A stretch of 64,000 nucleotides of DNA from Rhodospirillum centenum SW (GTDB taxonomy: Bacteria; Pseudomonadota; Alphaproteobacteria; Azospirillales; Azospirillaceae), in assembly GCF_000016185.1 (NCBI RefSeq), contig NC_011420.2, positions 702,501-766,500 of the forward strand, read 5' to 3'. The notes under the pieces are model-generated. The model saw only the letters and a list, made by a program, of their open reading frames with translations, searched no databases and was not told the DNA's origin. The position numbers and the translations under genes are program-made. Shown in pieces: positions 1 through 8,711 of this stretch (position 1 is the stretch's first letter; each line of letters starts with the position of its first letter).

Positions 1-1
1 G

Positions 2-208
2 GGCTTCGTGGCGGCCACCGGCTATCTGGCGGCGCTGCTGGTGGAGTCATGGCCCGCCCTGCGGCGGCGGGCCGACATCGCGCTGGCGGCGCTGCCGTCG
101 CTCGCGGTCGCCCTGTTCCTGCACACCAGCTACAAGTATCTGTGTTTCGGTCTGCTCTGTACCGTCCTTCTGCTTGCATCCGCCGGGCGCGACGATCCAA
201 AGGATTGA
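2..208 (+). CDS. C-terminal end of a membrane protein (truncated by the window)
   Basis: The open frame enters from the left edge and stops with TGA at 206-208, so only about 68 residues are visible and the real start lies outside. They form at least two hydrophobic stretches, one around ATGYLAALLV and one around FGLLCTVLLLASA, separated by an Arg-rich loop, and end in a short charged tail. This suits the last two membrane helices of an inner-membrane protein. An exopolysaccharide operon begins 85 bases downstream on the same strand, so a polymerase, ligase or flippase for that polysaccharide is a fair guess. No family motif is visible and the function is not established. Confidence 0.55.
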   Translation, partial: GFVAATGYLAALLVESWPALRRRADIALAALPSLAVALFLHTSYKYLCFGLLCTVLLLASAGRDDPKD

Positions 209-292
209 AATCAAACTTTACAGAACACCAGACTTCTCCCACTCTTCCCTCCTGCAAGTGTAGGGGGAAGCGGCGGGCGGGGCGCCACGGGC

Positions 293-1519
293 ATGCGGCG
301 GCAGGCATCCATCCTGTTCGTGAACCGGGTCTTTCCGCCCGACCGCGGCGCCACGGGCCGGCTGCTGCGCGACCTTGCCGGCCGCTTCGCCCTGGCCGGC
401 TGGCGGGTCACGGTGGTGGCCGACGGTGCGGCCGCGGCGGACGGGGCTCCTCCGGGCGTGCGGGTCGTCCGCAGCGGCGGGCGCGGTGAGCGGCTTCCCG
501 GTGCCGCCGGCTATCTGGGCGCGCTCGCCCGGCTGACGGCAACGGCCCTGGCGCAGCCCGCGCACGACGTGGCCGTGACCATGACCGACCCGCCGATGCT
601 GGCCTGCCTGGGTCCGCTGCTGCGCCTGCGCCACGGCAGCCGTCTGATCCACTGGTGCCAGGACCTTTATCCGGAACTGTTCCCGGTGCTCGGTGTCGGG
701 CTGCCGCGCCCCCTTCTGGCCGGGCTTTCCGCCGTCTCCACCGCGGCGCTCCGCCGGCACGACCGGATCGTCGCCATCGGTGGCTGCATGCGCCGGAGGC
801 TGCTCGCGCGCGGCCTGCCCGCCACCCGGCTGGAGGTGCTGCCCAACTGGGGCCAGCCCGGCCTGCGCCCGCAGGAGCCCGATCCCGCTGTCCGCGAGGC
901 CCTGGCCGGCGGCGCCCGTGTTCTGGCGCTCTACGCCGGCAATCTTGGCCGTGCCCATCCCGTGGCGGCGCTGGCCGAGGCGGCGGCGGAACTGGCTGTC
1001 ACCGATCCGGGCGTGCGCATCCTGGTCGCTGGCGACGGCCGCCGCCGGGCTGCGCTGGAGGGGAGGGCGGCCGGGGGCACGCTGCACCTGCTGCCCTATC
1101 AGGACGAAGCCGCGCTGGCGCGGCTCTACGCCGCGGCGGACCTGCATCTCGCCCTGCTCGATCCGCGGGCGGAAGGGCTGATGCTGCCGTGCAAGGTGGC
1201 GGCCGGGCTGGCGGCGGGCTGTCCGGTCGTGCTGCACGGCCCGCCCGGCAGCGATGCGGCCCGGATGATCGGCGCGGCCGGGGCTGTCGCGCCGGCAGGG
1301 GGGCCGGGGGCCCTGGCAGCGGCGATCCGTGCCTTCGCCCGCGCGCCCGACCGACTGGCAGAGGCACGCGCCGCCGCCCGCCGGCAGGCCGAGGACCCGG
1401 CCGCGCGCTGGGACGCCGACCACGCGGCCGCCCGCTTCCTCGCCCTTGCCGGCTCCCTGCGGCCCGGTCCGAGCGTTCCGGCGGGGGCAGCCGTTCCCGC
1501 CGGACCCGCGCCGCCATGA
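293..1519 (+). CDS. Glycosyltransferase, GT4-like (WcaI/RfaB type)
   Basis: This 408-residue protein has the two-domain layout of retaining GT-B enzymes. The N-terminal half opens with ILFVNRVFPPDRGATGRL, the usual acceptor-side Rossmann start with a Gly-rich loop. The C-terminal half has LALYAGNLGRAHP near residue 205 and the AADLHLALLDP and GLMLPCKVAAGLAAGCPV stretches where GT4 enzymes bind the nucleotide sugar. It should add a sugar to a lipid-linked exopolysaccharide precursor at the cytoplasmic membrane. The last 25 or so residues are low-complexity Pro/Ala. Its stop overlaps the next start (ATGA at 1516-1519), so the two are translationally coupled. Sugar and linkage cannot be read from sequence. 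Confidence 0.85.
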   Translation: MRRQASILFVNRVFPPDRGATGRLLRDLAGRFALAGWRVTVVADGAAAADGAPPGVRVVRSGGRGERLPGAAGYLGALARLTATALAQPAHDVAVTMTDPPMLACLGPLLRLRHGSRLIHWCQDLYPELFPVLGVGLPRPLLAGLSAVSTAALRRHDRIVAIGGCMRRRLLARGLPATRLEVLPNWGQPGLRPQEPDPAVREALAGGARVLALYAGNLGRAHPVAALAEAAAELAVTDPGVRILVAGDGRRRAALEGRAAGGTLHLLPYQDEAALARLYAAADLHLALLDPRAEGLMLPCKVAAGLAAGCPVVLHGPPGSDAARMIGAAGAVAPAGGPGALAAAIRAFARAPDRLAEARAAARRQAEDPAARWDADHAAARFLALAGSLRPGPSVPAGAAVPAGPAPP

Positions 1520-2484
1520 GGGACGGTGGCCTGGAGGAGGTGGCGGCGGCTGCGCTGCGCCCGATGACGCCGCCGTCGGAACCGGCATTGACCCTGCGCG
1601 GTCTGGTGCTGGAGACGCTGCGCGGCTGGCGCCTCATCTCAGCCGGCGGGCTGCTCGGGCTTCTGACCGCCCTGGTGACGCTCTGGCTGGTGACACCCCG
1701 CTTCACGGTGGAGATGGTGGTCGGTCCCACGGCCCGCAGCGGCCCGGCCGCCATGGGACCGCGCGTTCCCGTGGGGGCGGGCGGTGCCTCACGCACCATC
1801 GTGGAACACGGCATCGGCGACGAGGCGCTGTCCGACTACGCCCGTTATGCCGAACTGCTGACGTCCGTTCCGGTGGCGGAGCGGATCGCCCGGCAGCCCG
1901 GCATCCTGCACACCCTGTTCGAAACGTCGGTGGCGCCGGATGGCGGCTGGCGTCCGCCGGGCGACCTGTTCTCCCGCACGAAGCGGCTGGTGCTCCGTCT
2001 GGCGGGCCGCGACCCCTGGCTGCCGCCCGACGCCCACCAGCTCGCGCTTCTGCTGGAGGAGGAGCTGATCGTCACCCCCGTGGGGGACGGCCCGATGCGG
2101 CGGCTGCGGTTCCGCCACGCGGACCGGGAGTTCGGCCGCGCCCTGCTGGCTGCCGTGCATGCCGCGGCCGAGGGGCTGCTCAGGGATGAAGCCGCACGGC
2201 GGACGGGGGCGGAGATCGACTATCTGCTTCGCCGCCTGCAGGAGGAGACCTCGGCCGAGAACCGCCGGGCCTTCGGCGGCCTGCTGGCGGAGCAGGAGCG
2301 CGTCCGGCAGATGATCGCGGTCGCGCTGCCCTTCGCCGCCGACGTGATCGAACCGCCGTCGGCCCCCGGCCTGCCGGACTGGCCGGACCCGCTGGTGCTG
2401 CTGGCGGTGGGGACGCTGGCGGGAGGGGCCATCGGTATGGTGGCCGTCTATGCCCGCGGCGCGTGGTGGCAGACGGGGCCATGA
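1516..2484 (+). CDS. Wzz-like polysaccharide chain-length/co-polymerase protein
   Basis: The protein has 322 residues and starts at the ATG that overlaps the preceding stop. It has one hydrophobic helix near residues 38-60 (GGLLGLLTALVTLWLV), a long soluble part, and a second helix near the C-terminus (LVLLAVGTLAGGAIGMVAVY) preceded by a Pro-containing segment. Two helices flanking a periplasmic, partly helical domain is the layout of Wzz/PCP proteins, which control polysaccharide chain length. A helical stretch around residues 215-265 (EIDYLLRRLQEE) may be the coiled coil. No tyrosine-kinase domain follows. The call rests on topology and on the surrounding glycosyltransferases rather than on strong sequence identity. 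Confidence 0.65.
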   Translation: MRDGGLEEVAAAALRPMTPPSEPALTLRGLVLETLRGWRLISAGGLLGLLTALVTLWLVTPRFTVEMVVGPTARSGPAAMGPRVPVGAGGASRTIVEHGIGDEALSDYARYAELLTSVPVAERIARQPGILHTLFETSVAPDGGWRPPGDLFSRTKRLVLRLAGRDPWLPPDAHQLALLLEEELIVTPVGDGPMRRLRFRHADREFGRALLAAVHAAAEGLLRDEAARRTGAEIDYLLRRLQEETSAENRRAFGGLLAEQERVRQMIAVALPFAADVIEPPSAPGLPDWPDPLVLLAVGTLAGGAIGMVAVYARGAWWQTGP

Positions 2485-3356
2485 GCGGTTCCCTGCTGCC
2501 GTTGACCGTCATCGTCATGGTCCGCAACGAACGGACCAACCTGCCCGGTTGCCTTGCCAGCCTGGGGGGCGTGGCGGAGGTCGTCGTCGCCGACAGCGGC
2601 AGCGACGACGGCTCGGCCGATCTCGCCCGGGCGGCGGGCGCCCGGGTCGTGCCCTTTGTCTGGAACGGGGCCTATCCGAAGAAGAAGCAATGGTGCCTGG
2701 AACTGCCCGAGCTTGCCCATGACTGGGTGCTGTTCGTCGATGCGGACGAGCGTCTGACCCCGGCGCTCAGGGACGAGCTGCGAGATCTGTTCGCGTCCGG
2801 GCCGACGGCGGCGGCCTATTTCCTGGACAGCCGGCCGGTGGTGCTGGGGCGGATGCTCCGGTTCGGCACGCGCTACCGCAAGATCGCCCTGATGCACCGT
2901 CGCCGTGTCCGCTTCCCGCCCTGCGACGATCTGGCGGTCGCGGCCATGTGGGAGGTGGAGGGGCATTACCAGCCGCTTGTCGAGGGAGCGGTCGGGCGGC
3001 TGCGGGCGCCGCTGCTGCATGCGGACGCCAAGCCGCCCTTCGCCTGGGTCGAGCGGCACAACCGCTATTCCGACTGGGAGGCATGGCTGGACGCCGGCCC
3101 CGGCCGGGCGGCGATCCTCAGTACGGAGGGCAGGGGACGACAGCGGCTGAAGCGCCTGTTCGCGGCGCTGCCGGGGCGGCCGCTGGCCGTCTTCCTCTAC
3201 GAGTACGGGGTCAGGCTGGGCTTCCTGGACGGTCGCGCCGGCCTGCATCATGCCCTGGGACGGGCCTTCTACTACTGGCTGATCGCCTACAAGCGCGACT
3301 GGATCGCGGCCGAGCGCAGCACGGGCCGGGACGCCGATCCCGGCCGGCTGCGCTGA
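2481..3356 (+). CDS. Glycosyltransferase family 2 (WaaE/KdtX-like)
   Basis: The ATG at 2481 overlaps the previous stop and gives 291 residues; a GTG 18 bases upstream in the same frame is less likely. It begins with the GT-A signature VIVMVRNERTNLPGCL, followed by VVVADSGSDDGSADLA and the metal-binding DXD-like element FVDADERL. The later stretch carrying PKKKQW and the C-terminal YYWLIAYKRDW resemble WaaE-type enzymes that add a hexose or heptose to lipid-linked glycans. It is the last gene of the coupled operon; a regulator on the opposite strand ends five bases downstream. Donor and acceptor are unknown. Confidence 0.85.
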   Translation: MSGSLLPLTVIVMVRNERTNLPGCLASLGGVAEVVVADSGSDDGSADLARAAGARVVPFVWNGAYPKKKQWCLELPELAHDWVLFVDADERLTPALRDELRDLFASGPTAAAYFLDSRPVVLGRMLRFGTRYRKIALMHRRRVRFPPCDDLAVAAMWEVEGHYQPLVEGAVGRLRAPLLHADAKPPFAWVERHNRYSDWEAWLDAGPGRAAILSTEGRGRQRLKRLFAALPGRPLAVFLYEYGVRLGFLDGRAGLHHALGRAFYYWLIAYKRDWIAAERSTGRDADPGRLR

Positions 3357-3360
3357 CCCG

Positions 3361-3831
3361 TCAGTCCTGGCCGGACATCTCCGGCTCGCCGGCCAAGGCC
3401 TTCACCAGATCGAAGGCGCGGCGACGCACCCCTTCGTCGGGGATGCGGTAGTAGGCGCGGACCAGTTCCAGCGTCTCCCGCCGGGCCATGGACTCGAATT
3501 CCTGTGTCTCGCTGCCACCGTCAAGCGGTGCTTCGGGACCACTGGCCGGCAGATCTTCGAAAAAGAAGGTCACCGGCACGCCCAAGACCTGCGACAGATT
3601 GAACAGACGACTCGCACTGATGCGATTGGCGCCGCGTTCGTACTTCTGAAGCTGCTGGAACGTGATCCCGACCGCCTCGCCAAGGGTTTCCTGGCTCAGG
3701 CCCAGCAGCGTGCGGCGCAGGCGCAGCCGTTGCCCGACGTGAATATCGATGGGATTCGGGCCTTCCCCTCGCTTGGACAGGGAATAGGCCTTCGCCAGCG
3801 TGGCCTTCTTCGAGCTCTTCTTAGCGCTCAT
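3361..3831 (-). CDS. XRE-family helix-turn-helix regulator
   Basis: This is a 156-residue DNA-binding protein. After a Lys-rich leader, residues 30-95 form a Cro/C1-type domain with VGQRLRLRRTLLGLSQETL, then the recognition helix ITFQQLQKYERG and ISASRLFNLSQVLGV. The C-terminal 60 residues, with RRETLELVRAYYRI, match the short tail seen in many alphaproteobacterial XRE regulators. The ATG at 3831 is preferred over an ATG 84 bases upstream because GGAGATC lies just before it. It separates two oppositely oriented glycosyltransferase groups, so control of exopolysaccharide is a reasonable but unproven role. Confidence 0.85.
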   Translation of the reverse strand: MSAKKSSKKATLAKAYSLSKRGEGPNPIDIHVGQRLRLRRTLLGLSQETLGEAVGITFQQLQKYERGANRISASRLFNLSQVLGVPVTFFFEDLPASGPEAPLDGGSETQEFESMARRETLELVRAYYRIPDEGVRRRAFDLVKALAGEPEMSGQD

Positions 3832-4013
3832 TTCGATCTCCAAACCAGGAACGGCGCCCACGACGTATAGTGCAGAATGCTTAGCTGGCAAAAGGAATTG
3901 TGCCAAGCGCGGCAACTCCTCACCGTCAGCCGTTGCCGGAGCGGCCGGGAGGCGCCAAGAAGATCGCCGGGTGCATAGAAGAATCTTTCAGCAAGGTGTG
4001 GTTCGTAGTCACA

Positions 4014-4805
4014 TCATCCCTGGCGGGTGTTCCTAAAGCGGATGCAAGCGTATGTTGCTGGGGCGAGTCGCCTCAGGCCGGAGCTTAGGTGTTGCATTGC
4101 CATGATCGCGCTGCGACTCACGGGTCCCATCCCCAGCAGGTCGCGCCGGATGCGGTCCTGCTCCCGCCGACCGAGTGCGGGATGGCGCCGCGACAACCCG
4201 CCCGGGGCGAACTCCGCCACCACCATCCGCAGGTGCCGAGGGTCCGGCACGCGGGCCAGGGCCGCCAGCGTGTAGGCGTAGTCGGCGGCAATGCGGTATC
4301 CGGCCGGGTAGGCCAGACCGGCAACGATGTCGCAGCGGTAGAAAAGGGCGCAGTGGTGGGCCGGCATCCCGTACCAGGCGTGGCGGACATCGCGGGCCGG
4401 CCGCAGCCGGGGCCGGCCGTCGCCCGGGTCCTCCAGCGTGTCGCCGTAGAGCAGGCCGGGACAGCCGTGCCCGAGCGCCTGTGCCGCCACGGCGGCCAAC
4501 ACCTCCGGGCCGGCCAGCCGGTCGCCGCCGTTCAGGAACAGCAGGTAGCGCCCCCGCGCCCGGGCGGCAGTCTCGTTCATCGCGGCGAAGGGGCCGCCGT
4601 CCGGCCCGCTGCGCCACCAGGCCAGCTCACCCGCCCAGCCGGCCAGCAGATCTGCCGTTCCGTCGGTCGAGCCGCCGTCGGCGCAGAGCCATTCGAAGTC
4701 ACGCCAGCTCTGGGTCCACAGGGATTCCCGGGTCCGGATCAGGCCGGCCGCATCGTCCTTGACGACGGTGACGATGGAGAAGAAGGGCACGTCGGTCCGC
4801 CTCAA
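4014..4805 (-). CDS. Glycosyltransferase family 2 (WcaA-like)
   Basis: About 263 residues. The N-terminal FFSIVTVVKDDAAGL, then WLCADGGSTDGT and the LLFLNGGDRL element give a GT-A nucleotide-sugar fold, and SGPDGGPFAAMNE is typical of colanic-acid WcaA/WcaE-type enzymes. The end (RNTRQG) has no membrane helix. The frame opens with TTG at 4805, overlapping the stop of the export protein upstream (TTGA). A GTG at 4790 with GAGG upstream is an equally good start and would give 258 residues. It is coupled to the export gene, so it probably acts on the same polysaccharide. Confidence 0.85.
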   Translation of the reverse strand: MRRTDVPFFSIVTVVKDDAAGLIRTRESLWTQSWRDFEWLCADGGSTDGTADLLAGWAGELAWWRSGPDGGPFAAMNETAARARGRYLLFLNGGDRLAGPEVLAAVAAQALGHGCPGLLYGDTLEDPGDGRPRLRPARDVRHAWYGMPAHHCALFYRCDIVAGLAYPAGYRIAADYAYTLAALARVPDPRHLRMVVAEFAPGGLSRRHPALGRREQDRIRRDLLGMGPVSRSAIMAMQHLSSGLRRLAPATYACIRFRNTRQG

Positions 4806-7729
4806 TCGTCGTCGAGGATGGCGGTGACCGCCGCCGCCGTCAGGGCAAGCTGGCTGAGGATGGTGGTCACGCTCTGCGCCACCGGCAGGAACTCGAACGG
4901 CTCCGGGTCGCGCGGTACCACCAGGGTCGAGCCGGGCGGAATGGTCAGCAGCGCATAGCGGCCCCGGGGCGCCGCCAGCGGCTGGGAGCTGCCGTCGGGA
5001 TACAGCACGAAGATCAGCCCACGGTCGGCGAAGCGGGTCAGCCCGCCCGCCTCGCGCAGATAGTCCGCCGCCTCCTTTCCCGGCACGAAGCGCAACGAGG
5101 CGGGCGACAGCACCTCGCCCGAGACGGTCACGGTCAGGGGCCGTTTCGGGAAGAGGATGCGGTCGCCCGGTTCCAGCAGGATATCGGCCGTCGGATCGGA
5201 TGCCAGCGCCGCCGGGTCCGCCTCCACCGTGATGCGGCCGACAGCGCGGACCGCGCGGAGGGAATCGGCAAGCTGCCGGGTCAGTTCCACCTGTGCCGGC
5301 GAGGGCGGCGACTCGCGCAGCAGGGCCAGAGCCAGCCCCCGGTCCATCTCCGCAGCGACGCGGCGGAACCCCTCCTCCTCGGCGCGGCGGGCACTGTCGC
5401 GGGTGAAGACGGCCCCGTCCGGATAAGCGTCCGGTGTCAATCCGCCGGCCCGCGCGATCAGGGACGACAGCCGCTCGCCCGGCGCCAGATCGTAGCGGCC
5501 GGGCTGCCGGACCTCGCCTGCGATCTCCACCCAGCGGGGCTCGCGCGGGTGGAACCGGGCGGGAACGCGGATGCCGTCCCCGGGCCCCGCCCGTGCCGTC
5601 AGCCCGGCGGGTCCGGACAGATCGATCCGGTGCGGCCGGGCATCGCCGCCCTCACCGTCTGCGGGGGGCTTCCCCAGGGCGGGCACGATCTCCACGGCGG
5701 CGGCATCGGCCTCCAGCGCCAGCCCGCCGGCAGCGGCGACGAGGTCGCGCAGCGTTGCCGGTTGCGCCACCGGATAGGCGCCCGGCACGGTCACCGCGCC
5801 ACGCACCTGCACGACCCTGTCGAGCGCCAGCCGTGCCAGATCGGCGTCGGGGCCGGTAAGCGCCGCCTCCGGCCCCGTTCCCAGGGCCAGGGACCGCACC
5901 CACCCGCTGTCCAGGATCACGACGCGGTCACCGTCGCGCAGGGCGCGGTCCAGGGTGCCGGCCAGCACGTCCACCGGCGCGAAGGGGATCAGGCTGCGGG
6001 CCACCCCGGCGCGATCGAACCGCTCCACCACCGCCAGCAGCCCGTAGGCGTCGGGGGCGAGCACATCGCCGTCACCCAGCAGCGCGCGCAGGGTCCGGGC
6101 GGCAGCCAGCGGGCGGACCCCGGGCCGGCGGACGGCGCCCGCCAGTTCCACCCCCGGCGGCCCGACATCCAGGATCCGGTCGGCCGGCAGGGCGGACGCC
6201 ACCGCCGCCCCGGCCCCCACGACACCGCCCGCCGCCCGCACCAGCGCCGTCGGTGCCGCGCCGGGGGCGGCGGGATAGAGGCCCGGCCGCAGCACGCCGC
6301 GGCGCAGCAGGGCCGCATGCTCCAGCGCAAAGGGCAGCAGGTCGGGCTCCGCGGCGAACAGGGCGGGGCAGGGCAGATCGGGCCCCGACAGGGCCGCCGC
6401 CGTCCGGGCCGGTGCCCCGGCCGCCAGCGGTCCTGTCGGGTCCGCCGCCAGCCGGGCGGACAGGGCGCCGAGGGCGGGGCAGTCCCCGTCGTCCGCGGCG
6501 GGGCTCTCCCCGGCCAGCAGCGCCAGCACCCGCCGGCTGGAGAGGAAGGCCACGTCCGCCTCCCCCAGCACCAGCAGCCGGTCCCCGTCCGCCAGGGGCT
6601 GCCCCCGGTCAGGGTCCCCCGGCCGGCTCAGGTCCACCGGCAGCAGGGTACGGGCGCCGATGCGCTCGCTCCGCCGCACCAGCGCGGCGAAGGGCAGATA
6701 GGGGGCCGGGCCCAGTTCCGCCGGCGGCAGCAGGCGCTCCAGCGTGGGGGCCTCTCCCAGGCTGCGGGGGCCGGGCTGGCGGACATGGCCGCCGAGCGTC
6801 ACCGTCCCCAGCCGGTCGGAGCGGGCCGGGGCATAGAGAAGCACGTCGCCGTCCCCGAACAGCGGTGCGCCGGGGTCCGCCACCGCGGTGGACCGCTCCG
6901 CCCCGTCATGGCCGAAGGAGAGGCGCAGGGCCCGTTCCGGGCCGGGGCGCAGGGGGCCGCCGGCCAGATCCAGCAGCGACTCCAGGGACAGCCGCGGCTC
7001 CCCCGGCGGCAGTTCATAGATGCCCGGCCGCTTCACCGCCCCGGCCACGGCCACCGTGGCGCCGAGCGTCGGCACGACGATGCGGCTGCCGTCCGGCAGG
7101 CGTCGGTCGGCCGTCCCGGTTCCGTCCCGCAGCAGGTCGTAGAGATCGACGGCCACGCCGCCCGGCGGCCCGCCCGGTTCCAGCACGCGGATGGCGCGCA
7201 GGCTGCCGGTTCCGGCCACCCCGCCGGCGGCGTAGAGCGCGTCGAGCACACTGGCGAAGGCCGGCAGATCGTGGCGTCCGGGGCGGGTGACCTCACCCAG
7301 CACCAGGGCCGTCAGGCGGCGGGGTCGGGACAGGCTGACGAACGCCTCTGTCTGCGGCAGAACCGCGGCGACCTCCGCCACGATCTGCCGACGCACCTCG
7401 CCCAGCGGGCGGCCGGCTGCGGCGATCGGGCGCAGATCGTCCGGCGCCAGCATTCCGTCGGTGCCAACCGCATATGTGCGGCTGCCGGAGGTCTGGCCCC
7501 GCAGGATGACGGTCACCTCGTCCCCTGCCTTCAGGGGGTGGTCATCCGCCACGGCACCCAGGACAGGTCCGGTCGGTGCGCTGCGTCCGTCGAACACGGT
7601 CGCGCCGAAGCGGCGCAGCGGCTCTCCCGCCCGCTCCGAATAGAGCGCCTCCAGCCGTGACGGCTCCTCCTCCTGGGCGGCGACGGCGACCGGGAGCAGC
7701 AGCAGGATGACCAGGAGGAGTAGCCGCAT
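4802..7729 (-). CDS. Multi-SLBB outer-membrane polysaccharide export protein (Wza/OPX superfamily)
   Basis: At 975 residues this is far longer than Wza (about 380). A signal peptide (MRLLLLVILLLLPVAVAAQ) leads the protein. A Poly_export-type domain follows near residues 60-125 (LKAGDEVTVILRG). The rest is a chain of SLBB-like modules, recognisable by repeats of the type G-x-V-x-x-P-G-x-x-x-L: LGEVTRPGRHDL, AGAVKRPGIYEL, GGHVRQPGPRSL, RRGVLRPGLYPA, AGAVRRPGVRPL, RGAVTVPGAYPV, AGEVRQPGRYDL and a looser SGEVLSPASLRF. A C-terminal hydrophobic segment (TILSQLALTAAAVTAIL) may cross a membrane. It should form a periplasmic and outer-membrane conduit for exopolysaccharide. No lipobox is present, unlike Wza. 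Confidence 0.85.
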   Translation of the reverse strand: MRLLLLVILLLLPVAVAAQEEEPSRLEALYSERAGEPLRRFGATVFDGRSAPTGPVLGAVADDHPLKAGDEVTVILRGQTSGSRTYAVGTDGMLAPDDLRPIAAAGRPLGEVRRQIVAEVAAVLPQTEAFVSLSRPRRLTALVLGEVTRPGRHDLPAFASVLDALYAAGGVAGTGSLRAIRVLEPGGPPGGVAVDLYDLLRDGTGTADRRLPDGSRIVVPTLGATVAVAGAVKRPGIYELPPGEPRLSLESLLDLAGGPLRPGPERALRLSFGHDGAERSTAVADPGAPLFGDGDVLLYAPARSDRLGTVTLGGHVRQPGPRSLGEAPTLERLLPPAELGPAPYLPFAALVRRSERIGARTLLPVDLSRPGDPDRGQPLADGDRLLVLGEADVAFLSSRRVLALLAGESPAADDGDCPALGALSARLAADPTGPLAAGAPARTAAALSGPDLPCPALFAAEPDLLPFALEHAALLRRGVLRPGLYPAAPGAAPTALVRAAGGVVGAGAAVASALPADRILDVGPPGVELAGAVRRPGVRPLAAARTLRALLGDGDVLAPDAYGLLAVVERFDRAGVARSLIPFAPVDVLAGTLDRALRDGDRVVILDSGWVRSLALGTGPEAALTGPDADLARLALDRVVQVRGAVTVPGAYPVAQPATLRDLVAAAGGLALEADAAAVEIVPALGKPPADGEGGDARPHRIDLSGPAGLTARAGPGDGIRVPARFHPREPRWVEIAGEVRQPGRYDLAPGERLSSLIARAGGLTPDAYPDGAVFTRDSARRAEEEGFRRVAAEMDRGLALALLRESPPSPAQVELTRQLADSLRAVRAVGRITVEADPAALASDPTADILLEPGDRILFPKRPLTVTVSGEVLSPASLRFVPGKEAADYLREAGGLTRFADRGLIFVLYPDGSSQPLAAPRGRYALLTIPPGSTLVVPRDPEPFEFLPVAQSVTTILSQLALTAAAVTAILDDD

Positions 7730-7832
7730 GGCAGGAAGCAGCCGGAACGGGTTGCCTGCCCATCATACACAAGCAGAAGGCGCCGTCAGCCCTGCTGCGT
7801 GTCAGCCCCTCCGCGTGTCCGGCGTCCGCAGG

Positions 7833-8711
7833 TCAGCCCCGGGCGGTGCGGCCGTCCAGGGTCAGCAGCGGGCCGTAAAGCTCGGGCCGGCGGTCGCGGA
7901 AGACGCCCCAGGCCGTGCGGGTCCGGGCCGCCTCGTCCAGATCGACGGTCGCGGTCAGCACCGTCTCCTCCTCCCGGCCGGCCTCGGCCAGCTTCTCCCC
8001 CTTCGGTCCGGCGATGAAGGAGGAGCCGTAGAAGGTGATGCCGCAGCTCTCCCCGTCCTCGCGGCCGATGCGGTTGCTGGCGATCAGCGGGATCAGGTTG
8101 GCGCCGGCATGGCCCTGCATCACCCGCTGCCAGTGGTCGCGGCTGTCGAGGGAAGCGTCCTGCGGTTCCGAGCCGATGGCGGTGGGATAGCAGAACACCT
8201 CCGCCCCCTGGAGGGCCATCACCCGCGCCGACTCCGGGAACCACTGGTCCCAGCAGATGGCGGCACCGACGCGGGCATAGCGGGTCTGGAAGACGCGGAA
8301 CCCCGTATCGCCGGGGTTGAAATAGTACTTCTCCTGATAGCCCGGACCGTCGGGGATATGGCTCTTGCGGTAGATGCCCAGGACGGTCCCGTCGGCGTCG
8401 ATCATGGCGAGAGAGTTGTAATGCGCCGTGTTCGCACGTTCGAAGAAGCTGACCGGCAGCACGACCTCAAGCTCACGGGCCAGCCGGCTCATCCGCTCCA
8501 GCACCGGATTGCCCTCGGCCGGCGCGGCAAGGTCGAACAGTTCCGCCTTCTGGTCCTTGCAGAAGTAGGGGGTCTCGAACAGCTCCTGCAGCAGGATGAT
8601 CCGTGCCCCGGCTGCGTGCGCCCGGCGCACCATCTCCTCGGCCTTGGCGACATTCGCCGCGCGGTCCCGGCCGCAGGCGAACTGCGTGGCGGCAAGGGTC
8701 ACGTTCCGCAT
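7833..8711 (-). CDS. aguB: N-carbamoylputrescine amidase
   Basis: This 292-residue nitrilase-superfamily enzyme hydrolyses N-carbamoylputrescine to putrescine, CO2 and ammonia, the last step of the agmatine route. The catalytic triad is visible: Glu43 (LQELFE), Lys116 (YRKSHIP) and Cys153 (AAICWDQWFPE). The stretches GPGYQEKYYFNPGD and ASNRIGREDG are characteristic of AguB rather than other nitrilases. The ATG at 8711 has GGAGGA upstream and gives the normal family length; a much longer upstream frame has no support. No agmatine deiminase (aguA) is next to it, so its partner must be elsewhere. A MarR regulator diverges from it about 540 bases away. Confidence 0.92.
   Translation of the reverse strand: MRNVTLAATQFACGRDRAANVAKAEEMVRRAHAAGARIILLQELFETPYFCKDQKAELFDLAAPAEGNPVLERMSRLARELEVVLPVSFFERANTAHYNSLAMIDADGTVLGIYRKSHIPDGPGYQEKYYFNPGDTGFRVFQTRYARVGAAICWDQWFPESARVMALQGAEVFCYPTAIGSEPQDASLDSRDHWQRVMQGHAGANLIPLIASNRIGREDGESCGITFYGSSFIAGPKGEKLAEAGREEETVLTATVDLDEAARTRTAWGVFRDRRPELYGPLLTLDGRTARG

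Noticed and set aside
655-2484. A 609-residue protein covering the first glycosyltransferase and the Wzz-like gene.
   Set aside because: Its first 287 residues are out of frame with the glycosyltransferase; the true gene starts at 1516.
5549-7660. A 703-codon plus-strand frame.
   Set aside because: Antisense to the multi-SLBB export gene, and no motif is present.
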